Positions 21,001 to 29,722 of a stretch of DNA of 64,000 nucleotides are shown in pieces. This DNA is from Tritrichomonas musculus (Eukaryota; Parabasalia; Tritrichomonadida; Tritrichomonadidae). The stretch covers positions 3,100,001 to 3,164,000 of the forward strand of contig JAPFFF010000012.1 in assembly GCA_039105265.1 (NCBI GenBank), in the 5' to 3' direction. The notes beneath the pieces were generated by a model. It made no database searches and was not told the DNA's origin. It saw only the letters and a program-made list of their open reading frames with translations. A program made the translations under genes and the position numbers. The stretch's first letter is position 1, and each line of letters begins with the position of its first letter.

Positions 21001-21318
21001 GAAAATCGTGCTTTTTGTTATTGTTCTTCTTTAGCTAAAATTCTTATTCCTTCTTCTGTAGCAAAAATTGGCTCTGGTGCTTTTGCTGTGTGCTCTTCTT
21101 TATCTCAGATTTCAATCCCTTCTTCAGTGACTTCAATTGGAGATGGCGTTTTTTATGAATGCTCTTCATTGGCAAAAATTTCTATTCCTTCTTCTGTGGT
21201 TCATATTGGAAGAGAAGTTTTCTATAAATGTTCATCATTAAAAGAAATATCAATCCCATCAAATATGAATATCAATTTGGATGAATTTGATTCTAAAATC
21301 AAAGTAAACAGAATTTAA
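18100..21318 (+). CDS. Protein kinase fused to coiled coil, 14-residue repeats and BspA-like LRRs
   Basis: A 1,072-aa protein. Residues 15-285 are a tyrosine-kinase-like Ser/Thr kinase: glycine loop GSGSFGSV (23-30), Lys44 (FATKF), HRDLKPKN near 144, DYG in place of DFG near 164, GTLAYAAPE, and DVYSFGILMYEVLT. Residues ~290-450 are coiled coil, 456-567 are eight 14-residue NNKENQQTKTEKIQ-type repeats, and ~580-765 form a globular region. Residues ~766-1060 carry about 13 BspA-type LRRs. No signal peptide or membrane segment is present, so the LRRs are predicted to be cytosolic, unlike the surface role usually given to BspA proteins. The DFG-to-DYG change keeps the metal-binding Asp, so activity is likely but unproven. 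The broken gene at 35483-36967 has a related globular-LRR end. Confidence 0.85.
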   Translation: MSNNAKVQNEIDIKQFKTIGKLGSGSFGSVYKTETKKGDIFATKFLNCGNNEEQSEKMISYEIKVLSFIHHPAIIQYFGYSKANIYGENSIAVIMQFAEKGSLYNIIESIKKSQKPSEYNNTKKQIILAGIAKGMKYLHDRNIIHRDLKPKNILLNKYFHPLISDYGLSGHLSSQSIIGGTLAYAAPEILKHESFDNKVDVYSFGILMYEVLTDSDSYPKMNNYEFLRKVVHENLRPKFNERQQINGSLQQLMKDCWSDDPNLRPTFDEIFNKLSKSDKYLLNDVDNVEFQLYIKEITEITSPIEETLINKVKKVEQENQLKSEEFQKIIFNLKEENEKLKSRIQKEEDDKNKIVKELNSLSLKSDQQARTIKRYEQENQKLKAGNEKYRKDLIQSNSKNEQQQRKIKNLEDENKHLKRENEQYKKDLLKSNHEKDNKKDQQKNESQVAKPENIQNNKEGQQDKTEKIQNNKQNPQTKTESIQNNKDNQQTKTEKIQNNKENQQTKTEKIQNNKENQQTKTEKIQNNKDNQQQKTEKIQNNKENYQTRTENVQNNTENQQTKPVNSKSPERVSTPSRRPSRRNVRASIYNKNLSEKITVSEFNVLPLKSQLLISEKLSKSKNDESRTFFTKVNSLAVFIDKFKQLTTSCLEIKGHEEGEQLIKVKSGQCVQIAYNAIEMLYNCESFDISSICGVLNEFDAISFELKYPSETFDSMYDFALKLWNSTIKKSSFNTGLYITSDIKIDPHFFKSKNVSYVRLDNSVNDRISFKKCTSIVQVRIPLLPKLDKYNFSKCSSLSQITIPSTVTEIGNSAFSHCSSLLKITIPSSVTKIGSHAFFGCSSLAEISIPSSVIKYGKDIFKGVKKLNVIGDLKAITKSIFNGCSSLTEISIPSSVESISDRAFNECSSLKKISIPSSVTSIGWDAFNGCSSLESISIPPSVTKIELCTFKGCSSLKQISIPPSVIEIENRAFCYCSSLAKILIPSSVAKIGSGAFAVCSSLSQISIPSSVTSIGDGVFYECSSLAKISIPSSVVHIGREVFYKCSSLKEISIPSNMNINLDEFDSKIKVNRI
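19465..19800. repeat. Eight 42-bp coding repeats (14-aa Q/N/K-rich units)
   Basis: Units read NNKxNQQTKTEKIQ with few substitutions, phase-locked to the kinase-LRR frame. The central units are nearly identical at DNA level, so copy number may vary between strains. Confidence 0.9.
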
Positions 21319-22748
21319 ATTCAACCTTTTTTGTGTTCTTGTTGCTTATACCTTCAAAAAGTAATACACTACCCATGATTTTTTAGGTCGGGTAATACCG
21401 AAAAAAAGGTAAACTGTTTTTTAAAAAAAATTGGCTTCCTCCTTAAATATTTAATATTAATGTTATAAAACTTGATTTATATATATATATATAAATTTGA
21501 TTATTATAAAAATTAACAATCTTTTTTCGAAAACAAAGGTTTCAGTGATTTTTTATACTTGCTAGATGAAAGTGTATAATTGTCAATTAAAAATGATGGC
21601 TGCCTGTTTGGACACACCAACTCTATTTACTACACATTCATGTATTTCTAATTTATTTTATAGTTTATATATAATATATAAGTATATAATTTATTATTTA
21701 TATGACTAAAAAAGCAAAATTGCAAAAAAATAAAAATACTATGATTTTTTTTATATTTTAGATATCCTTGCTCCGAAGAAATATTTTGATTTTTATTTAT
21801 TTATAAAATATTTTATACTAGGCAACCATGCCATTTCGAATTATCCTCAAAAAAGGTCGTACAACTAAATTGAATAAAAAATAAAATTAAATAAATTTAT
21901 ATTTATCTTAATAAATAATTTATTTAATAATTATAATATATAATTTATATATTTTATATTCAATATTATAAAATGTAATGGTTGAAATAAAGACTTTAAT
22001 TAAAATTCAATATATATCGATTTCTTATATATTTGCATCATTTAAAAAATATAGATGTCATTTGAATGTATATATTATGTGTTATACAAATAATATTTTA
22101 CTTTTTGACGAAATCCTTCAGTAATTGAAATATATACTATGTGTTATACAAACCAATCAACTAAATCTCTATTTTTAGAAAAAACTGACATTTGATTTGG
22201 AATGAAATTCAAATATATTAGAAAGTAAATGCATATAAATAAAATTGTATTCTTCATTGGGCTCCTGTAACGTCCAATTTTTTTAAAATCATCATTTAAT
22301 GATTCAACCAATTCAATTTTTCTGCATTTTTAGCTAAAAAATGAATTTTTTTTTTTTTTTTTTTTCAATAATAATAACTATTTTTATATAACACTTAATG
22401 TTTTAAAAGCATATAAAAAGATATCAAAAGAATTAATGATTAGAATAAATTATATAAAAAGTTATCGCTATTCTAAATTTTATAAAGTGTTATGAAATTC
22501 TTATCAAAAATAATTAAAATAAATTGAGATAAAATACTCAAATTTATTTTCTGAAGAAAATTTATATATACTTATATCCTTTTAGTTTTTATTTTAATTT
22601 GAATTTTGTACGATGCAAATATTTATAAAACTGATTATTATTATAATAATAAAATATAATTGGTTTAAACAAACCAATCATTGAGTTTTACTGTTAAAAT
22701 TCAGTTGAACGACATTTTCCTCAAATAGTTACCATCACTTGAAAAACC
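21319..22748. other. AT-rich gene-free region
   Basis: No coding sequence is recognised. A short (TA)n lies near 21479-21492. The word ATGTGTTATACAAA appears twice (near 22077 and 22138), as does AAACCAATCA, suggesting old repeat debris. Confidence 0.4.
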
Positions 22749-22759
22749 TCTTACACGTG

Positions 22760-24194
22760 GGCAATCGTTTTTCCTGTCGGACGACTTTTTGAGTGCATTT
22801 TTCTCTCAAAAAGTGGTGCTAAACATCAGAGGTTGTATCAAAAAGTGAAATTCTCTCAATTATTTTGATAGTAATTTGCAGTGAAAAAGTGAAATTCTCT
22901 CAATTTATTTTGATAGTAATTTGCAGTGAAAAAGTGGATATAATTATATATTTTCTTCACAATATTGAAAAACTTTTCAATAATGGAAAATCGACTTTTT
23001 CAGAAAAAATAATTTTGGCATATGAATAGCCCTGCTTTTATTTTTTCGTTGTACAAAGAACAATTATAAACCTTTTTATTCAATGTTACGAAGAGCAAAC
23101 AAAACATCTTAATATGTTTTTTAATTCAATTCTTAACTAATCTTGCGCATCATAAATATGAATACAAATAATATTCATCAAATAACAAATCCAGCTTCAA
23201 TGATTATAATATAAATGATTTTATACGTATTGTCGAGATGTTAAAAATGTTACTAAAAGTTAAAATAACTCATTCTTTTGTCTATTTTTTTGAATAGTTT
23301 TTTTCTTATTTTTGAATTATATAAACTTTTGAATTTATAAAAAACGATTATTTTTAATTGAATTTTTTTTAAAACAAAATAAGAATAATGATAAAAAAAG
23401 ATAAAAAAATAATGATTAATGTATCATTTGGTTTTGAGATTTTAATTAATTTTTCATTTCCATTTCTGAGTTTTTCTATTAGAGAATCTAAACTTTCATT
23501 ATTAAAATAACGTAAAATAGGGCGTCGAATGCTATAGTAAATATCACTTCCAGTATCAACGTTTACATTTGTTCTTATTCTTCCAGGCAAAACGCCAAGC
23601 TCCGTTTGAAATCTAATATCCTGGATTTGCTTACTTGTCAAGCAATTGCGATGATCTTCGATAAAACGCCTATCTAGCAGATGTTGACTATGAGTAAGAA
23701 TACTGTTTTGAAGATCGAACGAATAATAAAAATCTGAATTAAATGATTGAGATTGTTTAAAAACTAATTTTGCTGTGCATCCTATTGAAGAAAAAGTGCA
23801 ACCATAAGTAACTGATGCTCTATCTTTTGATGTTTCATGAGCTGAAAATGGGAGAAATGCTTGATGCGAGATTTGATGAACATAATTTGTTAAAGATTCA
23901 TATTCAATTCCATTGATCTCAGCAGGAAACTTAGTATTTTGAATTTTTGAGCATGAAATGATGATTTGATTTGTTTGGTTCATGATCACTAATTAACGAC
24001 ATAAAAAATGTATTTTTTAAATAATATTTTCAAAAAGCAAACAACTTTTTGAATCAATATTCCACTTTTTCACTGCAAATTACTATCAAAATAATTGAGA
24101 GAATTTCACTTTTTGATACAACCTCTGATGTTTAGCACCACTTTTTGAGAGAAAAATGCCCTCAAAAAGTCGTCCGACAGGAAAAACGATTGTC
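22760..24194. mobile_element. Mutator-like DNA element (MULE), 1,435 bp, with target duplication
   Basis: Terminal inverted repeats start G-R-CAATCGTTTTTCCTGTC and match almost perfectly over about 130 bp (left 22760-~22935, right ~24060-24194). The 11-bp direct repeat TCTTACACGTG flanks the element at 22749-22759 and 24195-24205. Long inverted repeats with a 9-11-bp duplication fit the Mutator superfamily. The left repeat carries a ~45-bp tandem duplication that the right lacks. Inside is only the N-terminal part of a transposase-like ORF on the minus strand, with no DDE core, so the copy is non-autonomous. Highly similar ends suggest fairly recent insertion. Confidence 0.8.
23369..23989 (-). 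pseudogene. Truncated MULE transposase, N-terminal zinc-finger region
   Basis: A 206-aa ORF reading inward from the right terminal repeat. Residues ~60-110 hold a Cys/His cluster (GCTFSSIGCTAKL followed by HSQH) of the WRKY/GCM1 or FLYWCH-like kind found at the N-terminus of MULE transposases. Then comes LTSKQIQDIRFQTELGVLPGRIRTNV, a helix-turn-helix-like stretch. The last ~20 residues are hydrophobic read-through into AT-rich DNA, and the MULE catalytic domain is absent. The family call rests on context (MULE-type ends) and weak motif similarity. Confidence 0.5.
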
Positions 24195-25040
24195 TCTTAC
24201 ACGTGAATCAGCTTTGAATTTTCTGAGTTTTACATTTATTTCACACAAATTTTCAAATAATTTATATTTTATTCTTATATCTTCATTTTAAAGTGAATAT
24301 TGAGAAAATAAATCTAAAATAATTATATGATAAAAAAAGATTAAAATAATTTTTGAATAATAAATTATATATAAATAAGTTTTGTATGAAATATTTTTTA
24401 AGTTTTCTCCTCTCAAAATTCAATGAGGAAAAATAATCAAAATAATCAATAGCAGAGTTGTAATATGATTTGAGAATATCTCTCAAAATTCAATGAAAAT
24501 TGAGATATAGGTCCCAAATTTTTTTAATTAATTGAAATTATTAAATAAATTTTTCCGATAAAAAACGATTAATTTTTTTTTATAGATTCTAATATTCAAT
24601 AAAAATATTAATATTTTGAATATAAATGCAGATTCATGTAATTATATATATATTATTAAAATTATATTTTTATTTTAATAAGATATTTATTCAAATTTTA
24701 TCAAAATAAAAATAGATTAATATAAAAAGAGAGATATGGTTATAAATTGACCTTATAATGTTATTTTTATGTATTTTAATATAATAACAAAGGATTACAT
24801 TAGATTTATTTATTAATTTGTTATTTATTTTTATATATATAATTTATTTAAAAATTATATTAAATGTATATATATAATTGATCAAGAAATATATATAATA
24901 AATAATACATACTTTCAATGATATTCAATTTTCAATAATTAGCATGAAAATAATTTATTGAAATTCTAATCGTCTAACGAGTAAATTGTGAGTTTTTCCT
25001 TCAAATAATTTGAAAGAATTGAATCTATCGTTCGAATTTT

Positions 25041-25067
25041 TTTGGCGAGGTTCGTTTTCTCGCCAAA
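25041..25067. repeat. Hairpin, 9-bp perfect stem
   Basis: TTTGGCGAG and CTCGCCAAA flank a 9-nt loop. It is GC-rich compared with its surroundings. The function is unknown; it could be a degraded terminal-repeat end. Confidence 0.7.
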
Positions 25068-25559
25068 TACCTGATAAATAATATTTTTGATAAATAATTG
25101 TTAATATATAATACTATTTTTTTTTTCCAATCTAAAATTTTGGAGTTGAAATTGAGTTCTATTTACGAATATTTCATTTTTAAAAAATACATTATTTTTT
25201 ACTGAACAAATAACTGATTTGCTATTAATAAACATCAAATGATTTATCTATTTAATTTATTTAATTACCATTAATTTTTTCAGAATGATTTAAATGTGAT
25301 TTTTCATATACTGCTTTAATAGCACTTTTTATTATTATTATATATTATAAAATAATGTTAATATTTATATTCAAATGTTTAATTGTTTATATATTGTTTT
25401 TTTTATGAGTTATATATAAATTATTGACTTCAAAAAAATATCTCAATTAATTTGAATAATCTCATAGAATCGGTCAGACTGATTGAATCAATAGAATTCC
25501 ATTGAAATTTTTTCGCTCTCAAAAAGTACGGAGCTGAATTTGTAAATCTCTGAATTGCT

Positions 25560-25594
25560 TTCACTTTTTGAGTTTTTCTCCCTCAAAAAGTGAA
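25560..25594. repeat. Hairpin, 13-bp perfect stem related to MULE-end word
   Basis: TTCACTTTTTGAG and CTCAAAAAGTGAA flank a 9-nt loop. The core CTCAAAAAGTG also occurs repeatedly in the MULE terminal repeats at 22760-24194, so this may be a solo remnant of such an end. Confidence 0.6.
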
Positions 25595-26000
25595 CCATTC
25601 AAGAGATTTTTGAATACTCAATGATTAAATTTAAAATATGTATATTTTAATATAGATTAATTATTATTCTTTTTAAATTTTTAATTAAACTATACAATAT
25701 AAAAATAATATAATATACATATAAATCAAACTATATAATATAAATATCAAAGAAAAGCAATTTGTAAAAATTTTATTTTTTCTGTAAATTCAATTTATTA
25801 ATTCAATGTATTATCTTAAATAATTTATTAATCCAATTTTATATTATTTATTAAATATATAAACATTTATAAATAAATAAATAAATATATTGATAAATAC
25901 TGAATTATTCTAAATATTATAATGTATTTTATTATTATTTTTTGTTTTAGAAATTTGAATTAATTATTTAGTTTTGTGAGAATATAATTCTTTTTCAGAA

Positions 26001-26016
26001 CGTTTTGATCAAAACG
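26001..26016. promoter_or_regulatory. 16-bp perfect palindrome upstream of kinase gene
   Basis: CGTTTTGATCAAAACG lies 127 bp upstream of the ATG at 26143 in otherwise AT-only DNA. Its position suggests a protein-binding site, but a transposon remnant is also possible. Confidence 0.3.
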
Positions 26017-26142
26017 ACGCCCTTAAATTTAATTCTAACTTTTTAATAACTTACAAATTATATTTTCTGTTAATAAATAAATTGTTTCAACCAAATTTCA
26101 ATTATTATTTCATTTATCCTTTCAAATTTAATTATAATTTAA

Positions 26143-28347
26143 ATGGATTCTATTTCTGATTGTCTCAATATCGAGTCATTTCAGCCAATAAAAGCTATTG
26201 GCAAAGGAGCTTTTAGTGATGTTATTTTAGTCAAAGAACTAAGCACTGGTAACAAATATGCAGCCAAAGTTTTGAAAAAAAGTATTGAAGATAATACCAA
26301 AGAAGAGCTAATCTCAATTTTCAGAGAAATAATGATCAATTCGAAACTTGATCATCCTACCATCATCAAATTCATAGGCCTCAGTCCAGTTGACTTTAAT
26401 AATAATCCCAAATTTACAATAATTACTGAATACGCTCCTAATGGTACATTATCAACAGCCCTTAGGCTCGAGTCGCAAGGCATCTCCTTGCCAGGATGGA
26501 ACGAAACGAAAAAGCTCATGATAATTTACGGTATAGCATCAGGCATGCTCTATTTACACGATCACAACATCATCCACCGGGACCTAAAACCAGATAACAT
26601 TCTCCTTGATGATTTCTTCCTGCCAAAAGTTGCCGATTTTGGACTCTCGAAGGTCAAAAACGAAAATTCAAAAAGCCAAAATTACGAGTCGCAAAACCAA
26701 ATAAAGGGCACCCCTGCCTTCCTTGCCCCGGAGATGTGGAATAACGGCCAGTTCACCAAGGCATGTGATGTCTACGCATTCGCACTCGTCGTTTTCCAGG
26801 TAGTCACGGGGGAAGTTCCCTGGGAAGGACTCAATTTGTACCAAATAATCGGAAACGTTCTTGCTCATCATATGAGGCCCCCTATAAAAGATGGGGTGCC
26901 TCAAGCTTACAGGTCCCTCATTGAAAAGTGCTGGGCACAGGACCCAAAATGCAGGCCGTCTTTCGGCGAGGTTCTCGAGATGCTCAGGTCTGACGAGGGC
27001 TTCATTACTGACGTAATTGACGGTTGCGACTTTTTCAGATACGTTGACTATATTGACAATTACAAAGGCCAAATGAATTCACCTTTAAAGACGAATATAA
27101 AATCATCTGACATTGAAGTTCCTAACGAACTTATTGAAAAAGTTGCATCCAAAAAAAGTCATGAGACCGATTATCCTCAGAAACAAGATTTGAATGTTCT
27201 GGGTTCTTCATTCTTCACAAAGGAGGCCTTCGAAGGTCTGCAGAGCGAGAACAAAGCGCTCGTCTTGCAGGCTGAGAATGACTGCGAGAAGCAGTTTCTC
27301 GTTGGAAGGAAACTTTTTGAGGGGAGTGATGACTTCCCTAGGGATATAGAGTTGGCAATCACCTATTTGAAGCTCGCCATAAAGAATGGCAACACAAACG
27401 CTGCAGTCTTCTACTCGCGGGCATTGCTTGCCAGTGAGGAAGTTCCCCCAAACTACAAGAAAGCCGCTAAAATACTCTCAAAATTCCTCTACACAAAAAA
27501 TTCAATGGTTTACACACTATTTGGTCGTGCAAGGAAAAAGGAAAAAGATTTCACTGAGGCTGCAAAGTACTTCAGAAAGGCGGCCGACAAAGGAAGCGGT
27601 GAAGCCATGTGCGAGTACGGGAAGCTCCTTTTGAAAGGTAAGGGTGTCAAAAAAGACGTTAAGCAAGCCTTTCTATTTTTCCAGATGTCAAAAAAGAACA
27701 ACTACACAAAAAGTGGGAAATATATTTCAAAAATTCAAGGGGACGATGAAGTTCAATTCAATTTTGATGACCAAAGCAAAACCGTCAGAATTGAATATAA
27801 CCCTCAAAAAGTGGAAAATAATTTCAGGGGCATCATCTGGTACTTGGGTCACGGCAATCCAAAAAGGACCTACAATGATTCACTTATCGATATCTTGCCA
27901 TCGACCAAATTTACAGACAAAAAGTGGTTCTTGCCCGAAAATATCGTTGACTTCAACAATACTGAAAATACGTTAAGCGACGATTGCTGCTTCAATTCAC
28001 AGGATCTCCCATCTTCGTGGATCTGCTTCGACTTCAAGCAAATAAAAATCTCTCCAGAGGGATACGCAATTAGAACAAACTCCTGGAACGGTAAAGGTTG
28101 GTACCATCCTTTGTCTTGGGAAGTTCAAGCTTCAAACGATTACAGAAACTGGACTGTCTTGGACGAAAGGAAGCAAATGTCGGAGATGGATGACTCTGCT
28201 GTGGCGAAGACTTTTCCTGTTAATGGGATTCAGAATGACGAGTCATTCAGATACATTCGATTTGTTCAAACAGGCCTAAATTCAAGAAGAAACAACTGTC
28301 TCACTTTGTCAGCCTTCGAAATCTTCGGAACCATCATTCGGCCTTGA
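26143..28347 (+). CDS. Kinase with Sel1-like repeats and C-terminal discoidin (F5/8C) domain
   Basis: A 734-aa protein. Residues 14-285 are a tyrosine-kinase-like Ser/Thr kinase with all key residues: GKGAFSDV (20-27), YAAKVL, HRDLKPDN, ADFGLSK, GTPAFLAPEM, CDVYAFALVVFQVVTGEVPW. Residues ~380-540 hold Sel1/TPR-like repeats (DIELAITYLKLAIKNGN, AAKYFRKAADKGSGEAMCEYGKLLLKGKGV). Residues ~560-732 match a discoidin/F5-8 type C fold (SSWICFDFKQIKISPEGYAIRT, WEVQASNDYRNWTVLDE, FRYIRFVQTG, LSAFEIFG). No secretion signal is present, so it is cytosolic. It ends in TGA. Bases 26,550-27,400 are distinctly richer in G+C than the neighbours. It appears intact and active. Confidence 0.92.
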   Translation: MDSISDCLNIESFQPIKAIGKGAFSDVILVKELSTGNKYAAKVLKKSIEDNTKEELISIFREIMINSKLDHPTIIKFIGLSPVDFNNNPKFTIITEYAPNGTLSTALRLESQGISLPGWNETKKLMIIYGIASGMLYLHDHNIIHRDLKPDNILLDDFFLPKVADFGLSKVKNENSKSQNYESQNQIKGTPAFLAPEMWNNGQFTKACDVYAFALVVFQVVTGEVPWEGLNLYQIIGNVLAHHMRPPIKDGVPQAYRSLIEKCWAQDPKCRPSFGEVLEMLRSDEGFITDVIDGCDFFRYVDYIDNYKGQMNSPLKTNIKSSDIEVPNELIEKVASKKSHETDYPQKQDLNVLGSSFFTKEAFEGLQSENKALVLQAENDCEKQFLVGRKLFEGSDDFPRDIELAITYLKLAIKNGNTNAAVFYSRALLASEEVPPNYKKAAKILSKFLYTKNSMVYTLFGRARKKEKDFTEAAKYFRKAADKGSGEAMCEYGKLLLKGKGVKKDVKQAFLFFQMSKKNNYTKSGKYISKIQGDDEVQFNFDDQSKTVRIEYNPQKVENNFRGIIWYLGHGNPKRTYNDSLIDILPSTKFTDKKWFLPENIVDFNNTENTLSDDCCFNSQDLPSSWICFDFKQIKISPEGYAIRTNSWNGKGWYHPLSWEVQASNDYRNWTVLDERKQMSEMDDSAVAKTFPVNGIQNDESFRYIRFVQTGLNSRRNNCLTLSAFEIFGTIIRP

Positions 28348-28551
28348 AATTAAATTTAATTGAGTACTATTTATGTGCACCATTTCTGCTTTTAGGTTTT
28401 TATTTCATTCAAGTAAAAGTGATTTTTTTAGTATGATAATAAAAATAAAAAAATTGATTTCTAATTATCAAAGAAGATTATTTTGGCTCCAGCCGCTCAT
28501 GCTTTTTTTTTTTTTTTTTTTTTTTATGTAAATAATAATCGCGACAATAGC

Positions 28552-28592
<41 letters not shown>

Positions 28593-28662
28593 AATGCAAA
28601 TATAAGCAATTATAATTTGTCATCGTAATTATTATCGGCATCAGATCTAAATTCAGATATAA
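28348..28662. other. Intergenic spacer with opposed poly(T) and poly(A) runs
   Basis: T-run at 28503-28525 and A-run at 28553-28591, separated by 27 bp. Together they could form a long hairpin 3' of the kinase gene. No coding sequence is seen. Confidence 0.6.
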
Positions 28663-29722
28663 ATGCAAATATTGTTGAAAAGATGCAAAAATGCTTTTCA
28701 TTATTTACATAAATACGCATTTATTGAGCCATATACAAGCCAAATTTATGCTGTTTATGAAGCTCTTCCTTCTTTTGGATCAAAAGAAGAAGGATTCAAC
28801 AATATCATGCTACAAGTTTACACAGGAGAAAGAAAATCTTTTATTATCCAAGCTTTAACAGAATATCTTGCAAGACAAGAAAATATTGTTCATATTGCAA
28901 CATCAAATATCATTTTGGCTGCAAGAGATTTTGAAAAAGCGTACAATTATTATGTTAATTGTGAAAGGAAAGCTTCAAAAGTGGCTTCATAAAATATAAA
29001 ATTCCAAAAGAAATTCTTTTGCATGAATTTGAACTAGAACATATTAATAATTTTGTTAATAATTGAGATATTATTAGTCAGCAAGAATTTGATGCTTTTT
29101 ATAATATAGAAAACTTTAATAATCCATGCAATATGAACATTTCTGTATGTATGGAAAATAGTAGAGCTAATATCATATACTCTACGTTCCATAAAGAAAA
29201 AGATTATTCAAAGTCAAAAAACAATTTATAATGACTTCTTCACAGATCAATATAAAGACTTTTCTTCCTGATTATTGGGCTTATTTAATCGTTGAAACAT
29301 TCTTATTGATCCATAATAAAGTTATATCTGATTGGAGAAACAAAATTCTCTTAAATATTCCTGATTCAATCCGTGGAAAGCACATCGAAAAAGGAAAAGA
29401 AAACTCATATACAAGCTTTAAAATGGGATTCTATCCAATGTGCTTAGCTGAAAATTCAGGTGCAAATTAACTCCTCTTACAAAACAACAAAAATTTAAGG
29501 CAGAAAAAGGAAAACTGTATATTATTGATACTGAACTCAGGTTGATCAAAAAAGGCACAGATGAAACATTCAGTATAACTGCAATGTTTGATAAAATCTT
29601 TGAGGAATTCCAAGAAGTTATTGATGAAAAATTGCAAGGTCTCTTTGAAATAAGATTTTTCTTAAGAAGAATATTGGCTGGATGCGAATTCCATTGTTTT
29701 ATCACTGAATTTATCATTTAGA
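28663..29722 (+). pseudogene. SecA-type DEAD-like ATPase relic
   Basis: The longest piece, 28663-28992 (109 aa), contains YAVYEALPSFGSKEEGFNNI, then LQVYTGERKSFIIQALTEYLAR and VHIATSNIILAARDFEKAYNYY. This follows the SecA DEAD-like core (xMxTGEGKS ... VHVxTSNxxLAxRDxE), with Walker A altered to GERKS. Downstream pieces in shifting frames continue to a TAG at about 29720: HEFELEHINNFVNN, DPIN-type loops, LPDYWAYLIVETFLLIHNKV, KLYIIDTELRLI, VIDEKLQGLFEIRFFLRRIL. Several stops and frame changes show decay. SecA-like proteins occur as expanded families in some protists, and bacterial ancestry is possible. The family call rests on the first fragment only. Confidence 0.45.

Larger units (their letters stand above)
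24206..26142. other. AT-rich gene-free region with hairpins and a palindrome
   Basis: No protein gene is recognised. Notable elements are a direct repeat of TCTCAAAATTCAATGA (near 24410 and 24480), a 9-bp-stem hairpin at 25041-25067, a 13-bp-stem hairpin at 25560-25594, and a 16-bp perfect palindrome at 26001-26016, about 130 bp upstream of the next gene. Confidence 0.5.

Noticed and set aside
28553-28591. 39-bp A-run after the kinase gene read as the tail of a processed retrocopy
   Set aside because: The run lies ~200 bp past the stop, is preceded by a T-run, and the gene lacks flanking direct repeats.
28663-29722. ATPase relic considered as a packaging ATPase of a virus-like element
   Set aside because: The motif order fits the SecA DEAD-like core, and no capsid, polymerase, integrase or terminal repeats accompany it.
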